A program made the position numbers and the translations under genes. A stretch of DNA of 64,000 nucleotides from Rhyacophila brunnea (lineage: Eukaryota; Arthropoda; Insecta; Trichoptera; Rhyacophilidae), in contig JAGYXB010001002.1 of the NCBI GenBank assembly GCA_022495005.1, positions 1 to 64,000 on the forward strand, read 5' to 3'. The notes under the pieces are model-generated. The model saw nothing but the letters and a program-made list of their open reading frames with translations. It made no database searches and was not told the origin of the DNA. Shown one piece after another: positions 11,322 to 23,700 of the stretch (positions are counted from its first letter, which is position 1; each line of letters starts with the position of its first letter).

Positions 11322-11483
11322 AGAGACTGAACGTCCTGTACGAGCGCAATTGGACACGCCTCGTGCACGCACAGCTGAGGAGGTTCGAAAAAGCTGTCGT
11401 AGCGGGGGCACGAGCGGACCGCGATCCTCAATGGGGGTTGCCTGGAAGCCTTCTTTATGCACTCACCCTTGTAACAACAGTTG
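11322..11483 (+). CDS. Internal exon of a K2P (two-pore-domain) potassium channel: end of extracellular cap loop and first pore helix
   Basis: A 162-nt exon with a strong acceptor (pyrimidine tract, then TTTCTACAG at 11313..11321; possible branch point CTAAC at 11275) and a consensus donor GTGAGT at 11484. The frame is fully open and less AT-rich than its surroundings. It encodes 53 whole codons plus split codons at both ends, starting RLNVLYERNWTRLV and ending GSLLYALTLVTTV. This matches insect TWIK/TREK-type channels: an N-W-T glycosylation sequon in the M1-P1 loop, an aromatic-Pro-Gly approach (QWGLPGSLL), and the pore helix ending TTV. The donor cuts after the first G of the glycine codon, so the next exon should start with the rest of G-Y-G. 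K2P subunits dimerise in the plasma membrane and carry background K+ leak. The M1 exon and everything after P1 are not in this window as far as I can see. Subfamily unknown. Confidence 0.85.
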
Positions 11484-12739
11484 GTGAGTAGAAAATAAAA
11501 GAACAGTTAGAAAATAAACTTTAAATTATCAGGACGAAGAAAGTTAAAACTTTCTGAAGAGATATCTTAACTCATATATTATAATATATCAAATATTATA
11601 ATATAATATAAATTGGAGGTCCGATGCACTGACCAATCAATACCCTAGTTCTATGGGGAAACAACTCAAAATACCGTGTTCTAAGATAATGGCGTTGGAA
11701 CATTTTACTCAGATTCTCATTACAATTTTAAAGCCTTGATTTGTGAAGAAAATGTGTTTATTTTTATTTAGTTCAATAATCAATGAACTTCGCAACACAT
11801 AATGAAATTTTACAGTTTTTCAAATATAAAACTCAGACATTCCCGTTTATAATTAAATTAATGATTAATCCCATAAAGGGTTATTCGATTTTATGACCCG
11901 TTGAAGACATTTTTGGTACAAAACCTTAAATTTTTGTGTTGTTTCCTTATAGGACTAGGGTGTCACAATGTTGAGATCCCTTGCAATAACAAAAACCATA
12001 AATTTCACCTATGAATTCACCTACCTAGTACTAAATACTAAATATTACATTTTTTGGTAAATGTTTAGCATTTTTGTCTTAATAAATTATATGCAATGTA
12101 AAAAAATTATTGGTTTTCCTTAATCTATGATTTTTATTCAAACAAAAAATAGGGATCTTGATATTTTTCAGTTTTAGAGATGTTTCGAAAATACACTTAT
12201 AGGTTATTTTATCCGTATTTTGTAAAATCTATTAAAAATAACCGAACACAGTTAGTCATAGAATTTATATGTTGTTAGTAAGTATGCACAGGTATAAGTT
12301 TTGCATTAATTAAGGGGTGCATTTTTTGGTACTGCGTGGGTGTTAAAACACGTCGAAACACGCCCCTGAAATTATAAATGTATCTCTTACCAGCTAGAAT
12401 CACACGCTGTAACTTAAGTAAGTAATAATTATTATTTAAAATGACAGGGTTGCAACGTCATAATGTCAGTGGTTTATTTTTGTGTGTGCGTATCTGTTTG
12501 AGTGATTTTAATATAGGCCCTTTTGATTTTAGATGTAAGAATTTTGTTATGCTTTGGATATTTTATTTGTGAAAAATTTTCATCGTTTAATATTTTGTGT
12601 ATAATTTAATAATTATTGTATAAGTAACTGATTAATTGAACTATTTGGTAGCACTGTATAAATCTTCTGATGAATCGCTTGACGTCAGCTGCATCAAAGA
12701 AAATCACTGATGTACCTATAATTATATATTATTAACTAA
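11484..12739. other. Presumed K2P intron, start
   Basis: AT-rich, with no exon or repeat recognised. No sequence here could continue the split GYG codon after an AG. Confidence 0.5.
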
Positions 12740-12915
12740 ATTATGGTGGTAGATGGATAAGTCGCGAAGATCTGGTCGACCTCGTCTAAGACGGTGGGAT
12801 AGTGTCGAGTTTGATTTAAAAACTTTGTGCGTCCTAAACTGGAGGAAAGTGGTTTTGGATAGACCTGAATGAAGACAGATACTGAAGGAGGCACAAGATA
12901 AAAATGTGTAAACAA
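12740..12915 (+). pseudogene. LINE ORF2 C-terminal fragment
   Basis: The frame around 12750..12910 reads SGRPRLRRWDSVEFDLKTL, then a block like LNWRKVVLDRPE*RQ and ILKEAQDK. This is the common C-terminal signature of insect endonuclease/reverse-transcriptase LINEs (GRP.TRW.DDVE.DLK.L...W...ALDR..WR..L.EA). One stop replaces the expected W codon. There is no RT core, so this is a 5'-truncated 3' end. Confidence 0.6.
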
Positions 12916-13721
12916 TATTAAAAAAAAAATCGGTAATGGAATAATCCACCCGATATCCTCCGGTTTGGTTTGATGTACAGCTAACATTTTTCCGGGCAGA
13001 CATACTGGTTATAGGACTTCAAGATGTGTCCCGTGGTCTCAATCTCATCCCACTTGCATAATAAAGACTTAAAAGACAGTTAATGCCAATACTGAATTAA
13101 TTTGGTTCATACATTATGATATATTTGGAAAGAAGCCTAATATCAAGAAATTTGTCTAGTAGATTCACTGTTAATAGGGAGTTCCCCGTGCATTATGTTT
13201 GCTTTTCTTTTAGTTATATACCTACATAAAGAACGCTGATTTTCAAGATATTTAAGTTCTGCAAAAGTACTAGTTGTTAACGAAACGCAAATGACTCAGA
13301 GAAATGAAATCCGCTTAGAAAGATCTTTACCGAGCTGTAGACTGACCACGCCAGTGTTCATAATGATATATGTACACATTTACAATTTCCAAAAAACAGT
13401 TTAATTTAAAATGTAAGAAAGTACGCTGTCCATAATATGAAAAGTTACCTAATTATTTAAGACCTTTGTAAGACTTACGGCTATTAGACATTTTGCAAGA
13501 AAACGACCATTATAAAAGTCTCAACTCTGTGAAAGTTACGAAGTTATCAAAACCACTTAAAAATGCACCCCACTTACTTTAAAGGGTTAAATAAATACTT
13601 GTATATTTACGGTAAATATGAAATATTTTTCTGTAAGAATATTTTCTCATCGTAATTCAATACAATGCGATAGATTTACACAATAGTGCTGGCATTTATT
13701 TCATAATCTTATACATATATT
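12916..13721. other. AT-rich non-coding stretch
   Basis: Nothing recognised. Confidence 0.5.
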
Positions 13722-14390
13722 ATATGATCATCAGCCGGGGTCGATCCACTTCTGGAAGAAGGCCTTCCCTAGCTCTCTCCACTTTTCTCGGTCCCTAGCT
13801 TTTTGCTGCTACCAACATCCACCAAACTTTATGAGGTCGTCTATCCAGCGGATTTTAGGGCATAACTGTTGTTGTTTAGTGCCCCTTGGGTAACACTGTA
13901 TGGCGGCATTTGTCCAGCGGTTGTCCAATTCGACGAACGACATGTTCGGCTTATTGCCGTTTAATCTCGTTAGCGACCTCTATCACATCACGTACTCTTG
14001 TCTACTTCCTTATCAATTGGTTTCTTTTATGATCTTGGCGCGGTATGCCCAACATGCACATTTCCATTCCACGTTGTGCTAATCGTAATTTTTGAATTTG
14101 AAACGCATACGTGAGCATTGCTAGCACACATTGGTTGAACACTTTACGCTTAAGACACAATGGGAGGTCACTTTTGAAGATACTATTCAGGCGCCCAAAT
14201 GCACTCCATGCCAGTTTGGTTCTGAGAGCAATCTCGTCACACCTACCATCGTCAATTGACACTTGTTGTCCAAGATAGACGTAGTTGTTCACTCGCTCGA
14301 TTTGAATGCCATTAATGAGGATTGTTTTTGGTTCAGTAAAGCAGTTTATCATTACTTTTGTCTTTGAGACATACATATAGGTAAATCATA
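13722..14390 (-). pseudogene. RTE-type LINE 3' part (RT C-terminal region)
   Basis: Minus-strand copy of the same RTE family as 33672..34405. The frame over 14002..14376 keeps VSKTKVMINCF, YVYLGQQVSIDDG, AWSAFGRLNSIFKSDLPLCL and KRKVFNQCVLAMLTY, in the same order. The 3' end at about 13727 shows the short 3' UTR with the (TGA)-type tail seen here as ATGATCATCAG. It lacks the RT catalytic core and endonuclease, so it is a 5'-truncated dead copy. Confidence 0.85.
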
Positions 14391-14514
14391 TCACAGTGGC
14401 ACTACTTATAGGCGATTTGCGGATGTATTCGAATTGTTTACTACTATTTATATTTCAATTCTAGGTTAACAGGTTTGAGGTTATGTTGAACTTCATCAGA
14501 ATAATCACTCATTT

Positions 14515-14955
14515 TATAAGCTCGTATTCTTGTTTGTTGGGTACAGTGTAAATTTGGTAAAATTTGGTTTGTGTGTCCAGTATAAATTTTTTCTTGTTTG
14601 TCCAATCTTGCAATCGCTTTCAACTAACTTCCCGACTAGCTAGACATTTGAAACTTTTAGAATATATTATATACAAATATATTATGAACAATGCATTCTT
14701 TTAATATTTTTAGACATCTTTAAACAGAATTGAATTCTAAGTTATTTCAGAAAAAATTCGTTACTAAGGGGGTCCTAGCAACTAAATTATTAATATATAC
14801 GTGCGTTACTATAGAAATCAATATCAAATGTCAAAATGACATTTCAGTATTCTATATTTATTAATAAATAGAATCGTCAAGTTTATATGATTCAACAGAA
14901 AGTTTAAAAACGTGGTATATCAAAAGTTTTTTTTATCTTGTAATTATTTTTTCTC
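14515..14955 (+). repeat. Repeat family H, copy 1
   Basis: Dispersed repeat shared with 25890..26945 (interrupted) and 38885..39230 (inverted). Markers: AACTTCCCGACTAGCTAGAC, CATTTGAAACTTTTAGAATA, a GTTACTAAGGGGGTCCTAGC block, and a dyad ATGTCAAAATGACAT followed by TCAGTATTCTATATTTAT. No coding capacity. Class unknown; probably a non-autonomous DNA element. Confidence 0.75.
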
Positions 14956-15702
14956 GCTTTTTATGGTTCGTCCCATCCTTCGGGGGAATTCCATAGAAAA
15001 TTAAGCACCAAACGCACCATCTCCCTACAATCAATTCATTGGACTCGGAAGACCAACAACATCGATAAGTAAGAAACATCTTTTTCTGTTCATCAAAATT
15101 TGACACGCTAAGGGGTGAAAAGCTCTGAGAGTGGATTGTGCAGTGCTCTCGACCAAAACTCCTCCGCTGTGATTTTAATCTTGAAAGGAAGCTTATTATT
15201 ATGATCTGAAAGGGAAGTTTTTCTTTATAAGTTTGTGTGTTGATGGCTGCTTACATTTGTAATTTCAAATAATCTGTTATAGCAAAGAATACTACTACAA
15301 TTTACTTTTACTGTACCCACGGTGCCATTGTATAATTATTTACTTATACGCGCTTACGCAAAACGATAAGAATTTATTTACCTTAGCAACATGATGACCA
15401 ATGAAAGTTATATCAGAAAAAAAGTCAAACGAAGAAGCTGTTATGATGGAACATATAAATATTATTATTCTTCTCGTGCCATCCACTATCCAGTACGGTA
15501 TTTGCTTTTTTATCTAGTACACCTGCTCTCATTTAAATACGGACATTATTAAACAATGAAATGTGGCGTCAGCCACTGCTATGTTTACTGTTGATATGAA
15601 TAATGAGTTGGAGAATGCTGCACTTTACTCATAATAAATAAGCTACTGTATTTTTCTGGTTTATATACTGCGCATAACTTCTCGGTATTTACATAATATC
15701 CG
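14956..15702. other. Non-coding stretch
   Basis: No gene recognised. The part at 14960..15190 is less AT-rich and has no repeat partner in the window. Confidence 0.4.
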
Positions 15703-16240
15703 TGGTGAAGGCTGAAGGTAGGCTGTGGTGATTCGACATAAATAGTTCACAATAAACTTTGTCAGTCATACTTAGGATTTATTTTCATTGAACTAAAAAT
15801 TCAAATTTAAGATGGTATTGGTTAGTTTTTAAAATTCAATTAAACCATAATAAATATTACATAACAATATTATTTTATCCATAGAATATTTATAATTATG
15901 CCATTTATTAATCATACATTTTTTTTTATTTTATTGATAAAAGAATATTTACTATAGGATAAGGTTTGTTTGAGGCAAGAATCTAATCGATTTTTAAAAA
16001 TCATTTTCCATTCGTATTTTTGTTCAATAAAAACAAATAAGTATGACTGACAATGTGTACATTATTTTTATCTGATCTCTACAACTTGCCGCTGCTATAA
16101 AATTATTATGGTTTGGTCTTAGAAGGGTTTAATTAAATTGAATTCCTATATCAATGAAAACAAATACGCATAACTGACAAAGTTTAGTGTGCACTAAGTA
16201 TGTATAATTTCCACAGTCTACCTTCATCCTTCGCCATTTC
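15703..16240. mobile_element. Foldback MITE family G, copy 1
   Basis: Inverted ends about 100 bp long: the left arm has GAAGGTAGGCTGTGGTGATT then AACTTTGTCAGTCATAC; the right arm, inverted, has GAAGGTAGACTGTGGAAATT then AACTTTGTCAGTTATGC. The centre is AT-rich with no coding potential. A second copy is at 45305..45955. No clear target duplication seen. Confidence 0.7.
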
Positions 16241-16725
16241 AATATACATATATATAATTAAAGGCAAAATAACTGGTTTCAAAATATATATTAAAATATA
16301 TATATTCAGCAATTTGGTTCAGAGAGCTGGAAAGTATTAAAATTGAATGAGAATGATTTGACAGTTTTGGAGAGAAAAATTGTACAAGAAATCTGTAAAA
16401 GTTAAGTCGACAGAGTTCATACATCGTCTAAGAATGTCAATGGCACTGTTGGTCAGAAATCGTGTGAAACGTTGATTTTTGGTTCATCGGTATCCACGAT
16501 TGGCTCTTTGTAGTGGATGATTATCGAGCTTGAAATTTTGATTAGTGATACCCGGATCCACTCTGGTTGTAATGAAAAATACGATTATGATGATTAGCAG
16601 ATTATAAAATAGTAAACCACATAAAATAATTTTATAAAAATTTTTGTGAAGTTTTTAAAAACAAACGGTACGGATTAGCTAAAAAATTCAAGTACATTCA
16701 AATACCTAACCGATTTTTTTTAAAC
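16241..16725. other. AT-rich non-coding stretch
   Basis: Nothing recognised apart from the possible inner flank of the foldback arm that follows. Confidence 0.45.
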
Positions 16726-17313
16726 AGTACATGTTCAAACACGCGCGTTAACATCATTTTACTCCCTACTTCAATTATAGTTTGTCAATTTATGGCTACG
16801 GCCGTATGTTGTAGCTTAACCACTGGGGAATGCCAAAAGAAATGGCGTATTTCAAAAAAACACTACCTTATTCTTAGGTCAATAATTATTATAAAGCAAT
16901 CATTATTCGTAAGATATTTATCACACTTGAATGGTAAAAGACATAGTTTTAGAGATTATCAATATAATTTTTTATCGTAAATATTTCACTATAATAATGT
17001 CAATATAAAGTATACTGATATATAAATGCGTTTAAAAATTAATAAATGTGAATAATCTTAACAGCACTGCACATTTATGTACTGAAATATGACTATATAT
17101 TCTAAAACATTAGAGCGAGAGGTTTGAAAGAATACTATTTTATGTAATAAAAATACTTTATGCAGTCATCAAATGTTTAAAATAAATATAAAGGATAATA
17201 AGGCTTCAGAATTATGTAAATAGATTATCTACAATGTTTAAGGTATGTCCAGGATCATGCTTTGAAAATAGAACATAAGCTTCATTTTAACCTACGCTGG
17301 GCATGTCCCCCCT
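16726..17313. mobile_element. Solo arm of the TTAA foldback family (copy 1)
   Basis: Runs from the family's inner end (GTACATGTTCAAACACGCGC) to its outer end (GGGCATGTCCCCCCTTAA). It is one arm of the large palindrome at 60174..61574 but lacks an internal piece of roughly 130 bp that the palindrome arms have. The outer end abuts TTAA. No coding capacity. Confidence 0.75.
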
Positions 17314-17519
17314 TAATGAAATATACGTTCGTTACGGCTTGAAGCCGAAAGTAGACGAAGAAGTTTAACAAGTTTCTATTGACTATTTAGTAATTTTAAT
17401 TGATTTTGCTCCTAATATAATGTTTTTCATTGCGGATTGAGAATTATTAGGCCTGACGTTTCATAGTTAGATTAGGTTACGTTAGGTTTAACAGTAAAAC
17501 AAGTCTCTTCTCGTTGGAA

Positions 17520-17709
17520 CTTAATTTAAATATGCACAATTAAATCATTCTTTGCATATTTAAATTCTCACCAAGTATTAAATAATATAACAATATATAA
17601 TTAGTATTAAATATGTATTTTAAAAGAAAATACCAATAGTTCACGAATTTTTGAATTTCATTCGATTACGTAGCGCCGAGTTGTCTCGGCGCCGAATCGT
17701 CCTAGACCC
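17520..17709 (-). mobile_element. GGCGCC-type MITE, truncated copy
   Basis: The right terminus, read from outside, starts GGGTCTAGGACGATTCGGCG and matches the left end of the 3187..3609 element; the internal AAATATGCACAATTAAATCA block is also shared. I could not find its other terminus. Confidence 0.7.
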
Positions 17710-20700
17710 ATTTTTTACGTTTATAATAATGAAAAGATCGCAATATGTGTATAATTTTATTATATTATTATATATCACTTGTTGATTTTTAAGTTGCTTT
17801 CTTATTTTGAGAAGCGTTTTACATTATATTCAAATATAACAAAGAAATTATTAAATTTTAAGAAATCTGTATGAAATACCAAGTTGAATTGCTTTTTTGT
17901 TGTTGAAAGATACATCTTTTGCTTTGTTTCTATGTTTATTTAGGATTCTTTTATACCTACTACCAATACGTCATTGTGTGCGTATGTTATTTTATTAAAA
18001 AAAACAGGATATGGTTTTACACCAATATCATTAAATTTAACTGTAGGTATTCAATAAAATGTTAGTTAAAAAGAATATTGTAATAATTCCAAATAAATTA
18101 TCACTGCAATCTTATCTAGTATGTACATACTCTAAAATATAATTTTATTATTTAAAAACAGTTCAAGTATATTATTATTAGACAAAAATTATTTTATAAT
18201 ATAGTACTTTCAATTGCCATTTATGTATTATTATTTTTGTTAGATCAATAACAGATTATATCTCATAATTTTAGTATGAAGACAAAACAAAGTAACTTGG
18301 TATAGGTACAAATAATCTCTCATTCGTCGACAAAATAATTAGTAAATAATGATAAATAAATATATTATATTGCGAAATTATAACGGTAACGAAATGTGCG
18401 TCAGGGGATTAAACGAAATTTTATAGCACAGTAAAAGATGGGTTAAGATTGATATTATATAGATATGAAACTTCATGAATCGATTCTTAGTATCAATTGA
18501 ATCCTGGCATCGGTTTCAAAATTAATTAAGGTCTAATGTCATCTTTGTTCACAATTCAACAGCCCAGGGCATGCCCCGGGTTCCTCTAGTTGCCGTACAA
18601 GTTATTTATTGTTAGGCATATTATATTTTTAACAGTTGATTAGCCGTAAATATTAGTTATGGACGTATTTATGTTTCAATCGTGAGTGACTGATTTGAAC
18701 GTTCGCCCGGTCGCATATACAAAATCGTCTCATCAAATCAGCATAAATCAACACTGCAATGTTTTAACCCTCTTCCGTGCGCAGATGGATAGCTAACACG
18801 AGTAAAAAGTATCTGTACATGCGCCGATGCAATTTTTGTTGCATGACAAGCAGATGTTTTTTCTACCAAAATATCATACTGACGCAGTACTACATAAAGT
18901 GTTTTGTGAATGACAACTAAATGACATCGACAAATTCGACGTATTGGAATGAGTCGATATGAGCTTGTATTTGTAATCCAGCTTATTATTTTTTAATTGT
19001 AATGTATTGTAAAATTAAAATAAGTAATAATATTTCCTTTTTTATTAGCCATCAAGCCTTTATTCCATTAATTATAGATACAATAAAATGTGGTAGGTAG
19101 GTTGGCGTTTATTTGTATTCTTTTAAATAATAAATGTCTGTAAAACTTTTGAAGTTATAGATTATTACATAATATTATTATTGTGTAAAATTACACAAAA
19201 AATATGTATATATTTTTTGTTAGATTTCGACTATACAATGTCTGAGGCAATTAGTCTCAAAGAAGATTACCTCGGTAATCCATCATTTTTAGATAAGCGC
19301 GAAAAACCGTCATGCACATTTAGCACTGCAATTATTAGAATAACAGTTAATAATTAAAAAATGCAACTGGAAAAATAGACTTTTTTTAAAGATAATAAAA
19401 AGTTTCGTTTAAAATTGGTCGAAAAACATTAAAAATGTCGACAGACTACTATAACCGGCATTGCCATCAACTTCCAGTTTAATTTTATTTTTCTAATAAA
19501 CGAAGCTGAATTTGATACTTTATGAATGCTATTATATACAGGAGTAAAGTACTTCAAAAATCACTTCTGTACAGATCAGAATCAAGATTTATCCGATTTT
19601 GAAATTAGATGCGAAAGAAAACTATAGTGTAAGCAGATTTTCTGACAAAAATAATAATGTATATGGAATAATATAATTAAAATTATTAATAATGTAGCGT
19701 GGTATATCAACCTTATCTTTTTTTCTGTTCTTTTTATTTTAATACCCAGCAAAGAAGGAAAGAAAAACGAAAACGCATGACGTTAATAAGGATTGAATAA
19801 ATAAAGAACCAATATCGAATGTCACTCACGCCAATCCATACAATCCATCCGTCAGCTATTTATATACCATCCTGAATCCCTCTTTAGTCTTTACATACAA
19901 CGGTGTAGCAGACCATACTGTATTATTTTTTTCTTGGAAACACTACATTTTTTATTTCGTAGGTAATGTGGCAAAGATTGCCTGTTGAACATAGTTAAAT
20001 TGTTAAACTCTTCTTCTTCTTGTGGCGTTATCTTTTATCTAATGTGGCAAACAACTTCCAGTTACCTCCCCATTGTGAGACATTTAAGTTAATTGTCCTA
20101 CCAAACCACACCCGCCTCACACCAAACCCTATCGTAATTAGGCATATCTTTATTGTTTTACTAGTCAAGATCGACTATAATTTAGATATTTTTCACATTG
20201 TAATCTTTTGCTATATTAATGAATTAAGGTTATTTAGTTTTACATCGATTTCGGATGAACACGTCGGCGTATATCAACTGTTCTTAGACGAGTGAATTCA
20301 CTATCGACCGAGAGAGTTAGTTTTATTTTCTTGTCGATACAATATGTTACAATAAGTATGTTGTACTAATCATGAAATTTATATGATTCTAAAGCTCACT
20401 TTACATTGGCAGATTTTCAGACCAACAGTCTGACCGGACCCTTTGCCACGATCGTCCCGATCTAAAATATCCAAATTATCTTTGAGCTTCCAAAAGTGGC
20501 TGCACGTGCGTGCCCAGTCTTGCGTTTGGCATAACAACACAAATTTGACGTTTAAGTAATGAAATAAAGGGAGGAGATATTATTCATTTTTAACAAACAC
20601 AAATAATACAAAACAAGAATAATATTTTAGTAAATACAATCAACAACTCGTTACTTGTCTAAAGGTCATCTCCAATTAATTGGTAATTAAAGTCGTATGT

Positions 20701-20857
20701 GTACGTAATATGCACTTCGCCGTATCACACTTAACCGTGAATTAATATTGTATCGGAAATATATGGTCGTAAATTAAAGACCGTCCAACCTCTTTGGATT
20801 GTATAGTACTCTGATAAAATTCATGTCTGAATAAAACACGGTTCTTGTCTGTTTACA
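17710..20857. other. Long AT-rich stretch
   Basis: No gene recognised. The region 18680..18960 is less AT-rich and unique within the window. The region 20095..20165 (-) carries one copy of a short three-copy repeat described separately. Confidence 0.45.
20095..20165 (-). repeat. Short dispersed repeat R (copy 1)
   Basis: The minus strand contains ATATGCCTAATTACGATAGG followed by GGGTGTGGTTTGGTAGGACA. It aligns with 32690..32750 (+) and 42730..42800 (-). Class unknown. Confidence 0.5.
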
Positions 20858-21017
20858 GGAAGCCAGCAGCAAACAAAATTTGAAAACAGTCGATATACTG
20901 GATTATTTGTTAGGTTAGGTTTTATGTTGAATTAGATTAGGTTAGGTTTTCATTCTTGAATACAGGAATTTTGCCAAAATCAACTTTGAAAATTGGCGCT
21001 GTTTCCGCCTGGCTTCC
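20858..21017. mobile_element. Very short TIR element carrying TTAGG motifs
   Basis: 160 bp. The left end GGAAGCCAGCAGCAAACA matches the inverted right end GGAAGCCAGGCGGAAACA. Between them are two copies of TTAGGTTAGGTTTT spaced about 29 bp apart. No coding capacity. Confidence 0.6.
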
Positions 21018-21424
21018 TATAAACTAACTTGTACCTAAAACACTTATAAAATACGTAATAAAAACTACCGAAATACAAGGGAAAGTAGAAAATATGTATG
21101 TTATTAAATTAGAAATACAGAATAACGCGTGATTTGTTCATCTTGGTGCTATAAATAGAGATGACCATGTAGTATACGGTCACATCTTTCCTATAAGAAA
21201 GCTCACAGCGAACTCTGCTACGGTTGAATATAATACGTACAATTTACATGTAACCATTTAAAGAAACAACATAATGAGAGACGACTGTTTAGTTTTTTTG
21301 TTAACTTTTTAACCAATCAAATCAAACGTCAACAAGATCGAGTTGGTAGCTAAATCGTTCCGTGAAATTATTATTTAAAGTCGACAATCGTTGAATCTGG
21401 TTGGATCTGCAAGTTTAGTGGTGT
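21018..21424. other. AT-rich non-coding stretch
   Basis: Nothing recognised. Confidence 0.5.
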
Positions 21425-21645
21425 AATTAAGCCTTAAAAGGTGTTACTGTCTAAAACAAGTATTTTTTGCCAGCATTATAATATTTTACCAAATAAGTCA
21501 AGATACAAATTAAATGTTAAATAGGTAATCGTTCGCCATTGTACCGTGTTTTCAAAAAATAGTGTTACATAAGTGTAATAAGAAGCCTTTGTTACAGAAG
21601 TTGATAAAGATAGTAGGTATACTAATTTTAGTCTCATAATTAAGA
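21425..21645. repeat. Direct duplication D, unit 1
   Basis: About 215 bp repeated at 22004..22212 in the same orientation, with scattered differences. Shared blocks: ACAAGTATTTTTTGCCAGCA, GTAATCGTTCGCCATT and GATAGTAGGTATACTAATTT. No coding capacity. Either a local duplication or two insertions of one element. Confidence 0.8.
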
Positions 21646-22003
21646 GCATACATGAGTGAAACGGCAAATAATTTTCAACAGTAGGTGGAACAAAATTTCG
21701 CAGTCGTCGCCAATCGGAGACTTACAGTTGAGGTGTGAGCACGTCAATTTGTTTTGTGATGGCGTCGGAGGAATATATTCTTAAATCGTGTAAAGATGAC
21801 TAAAAAACGTTCCGCATGTACTTGAAAAAGAAAACATGTCAATGAACATACTATTATTATTACGAATATAATAATAAACATAACATTAAAAGGAAGCATG
21901 TTGAATTTTTATGACAAATTATATTTTATTTGGCTCGCGTCATTTGCACAATCCGCGCATCGCCTAGTCACGATATTTTTAGACCATGCCTCAACTGGAG
22001 TAT

Positions 22004-22212
22004 AGCCTTAAGAGATGTTGCTGTCTACAACAAGTATTTTTTGCTAGCATTATAATATTAAACCAAATAAGTCAAAATACAAATTAAATGTTAAATAAGT
22101 AATCGTTCGCCATTAGACAGTGTTTTAAAATATTGTTAAATAATTGTAATATGGAGCCTTGGTTACAGAAGTTGACAAAGATAGTAGGTATACTAATTTT
22201 AGTCTCTTAAAT
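22004..22212. repeat. Direct duplication D, unit 2
   Basis: Second unit of the duplication; same orientation, about 580 bp from the first. Confidence 0.8.
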
Positions 22213-23700
22213 GACGTAGGCTGCTTACTACATTTCACAAATCGAAATATTCTGCCTATTAGGTAAACTAATTCGACAACACAAAGCGGTATGTGAATGT
22301 ATTATACGGCGGTGTTTCAAATAGTTGTAAGTACAACATAGCAATGTTAGCAGGAATTTAGCCAATTAAGAGTTTGCTAATCGCATAGACAGATGTTTGG
22401 GTAATTGAAGACGTGCGTGCATTAGCCCTTAAGGTAGCATCGATTAGCTAGGAAGAGGTGTAGAGAGGAGTTTAAAGCTACTTGAAAGGCCGTTTAGTAT
22501 GCCTTGTACATGTCGTAATAACGGTGGTCAAAAAACTAATAATAATTTACGAAATTCCTCCAAGCCTGTTTGATCATTATTAGTGTAGGTAATTCAACAA
22601 CTTAAATTGTCATGCGTATCGTTCATCATCATAGAAAAGTCTTATGAGGCGAACACATTTCCATCATTTCACGTGCTGTCATGTTGATAAATTCATTAGT
22701 CTATGGTTTCGTCATTCCGCAATATATTTTGAATGATCACTATCTCTATGATTCCAAGTATGGAAAGTGCCAACTCGAGTATATCTCTAAAGAGGAGATC
22801 GAAATTGATGTCGCAGTTATCGATCAACAAAAAAGGCAGTCAAATTACGTACGGTATGTACGGAAATTTATGTTTTTGCGCGCGATTTTGAATAAACATT
22901 TTTGTAGTATTATTTAAGTTTACAAAAAATATCTTACAATAATTCTTGCTTGGTAGATAAAAATACACATTGTCGATTACCTACCCAAACCAAAAATGTA
23001 ATTTTCGATCTATAATTTTATCGTTGTCTAATCTGGAGATAAAAATTCTAAAATAACGGAAAAAATAAATTTGATAAGGCAACAACAACAATGCTTCACA
23101 TTTGATATGTTGAATTATATTTTGAAGAAAATCCAACCAGCAGACCATAATATGCGTAAATGCCAAACATAAATAATAATCTAATAAAAAATTCATAGAC
23201 GAGGTTTTGTAGTGAGTCAAAAATGTGTAAACAATATGCAGAAAAAAAAATCATCTACTCGTCCAGTTGGTCCGATATATGTGAGATTACCTTATTATTG
23301 TTCTGGTCATTTAACACGCATTTCTCAGTGTTTTATCATACAAATAATACCTAGTCAGTGTATTACTTTTGGCTGCCTACGTACAATTGAGGAAGAAATA
23401 TCTTTATAGGTAAATTTTATATTCAAATATCTGCTTTGTGTCTAACATGACATCGAAGTCTAATTTAATTGTCAACTATGCAGTCTAATGAATAGTATAA
23501 GTGTATTAGTAAATAATTTATTTTTAAATTAACCTGCAAACCAGAGGTACAGTTTAGCTTAATTTTCATATATTTAGGTTATATCTCTATAGAAGAAAGT
23601 TTTTTCAACATCTTTGGCATCATTACTATTTTTTATTTAATTAGTTTTTATTTCGACTATGACTTCGTCTGCGTGAAATGCGGTACACATATCATAATAA
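22213..23700. other. AT-rich non-coding stretch
   Basis: No gene or repeat recognised. A 78-codon frame at 22681..22917 shows no motif. Confidence 0.45.

Noticed and set aside
12310..13575. GGGGTGCATTTTT at 12313 and its inverse at 13563 as ends of a 1.26-kb element
   Set aside because: Match is only about 13 bp, AT-rich, with no further arm homology or coding content.
20900..20955. Interstitial telomere (TTAGG)n
   Set aside because: Only two or three units at each place, located inside TIR elements.
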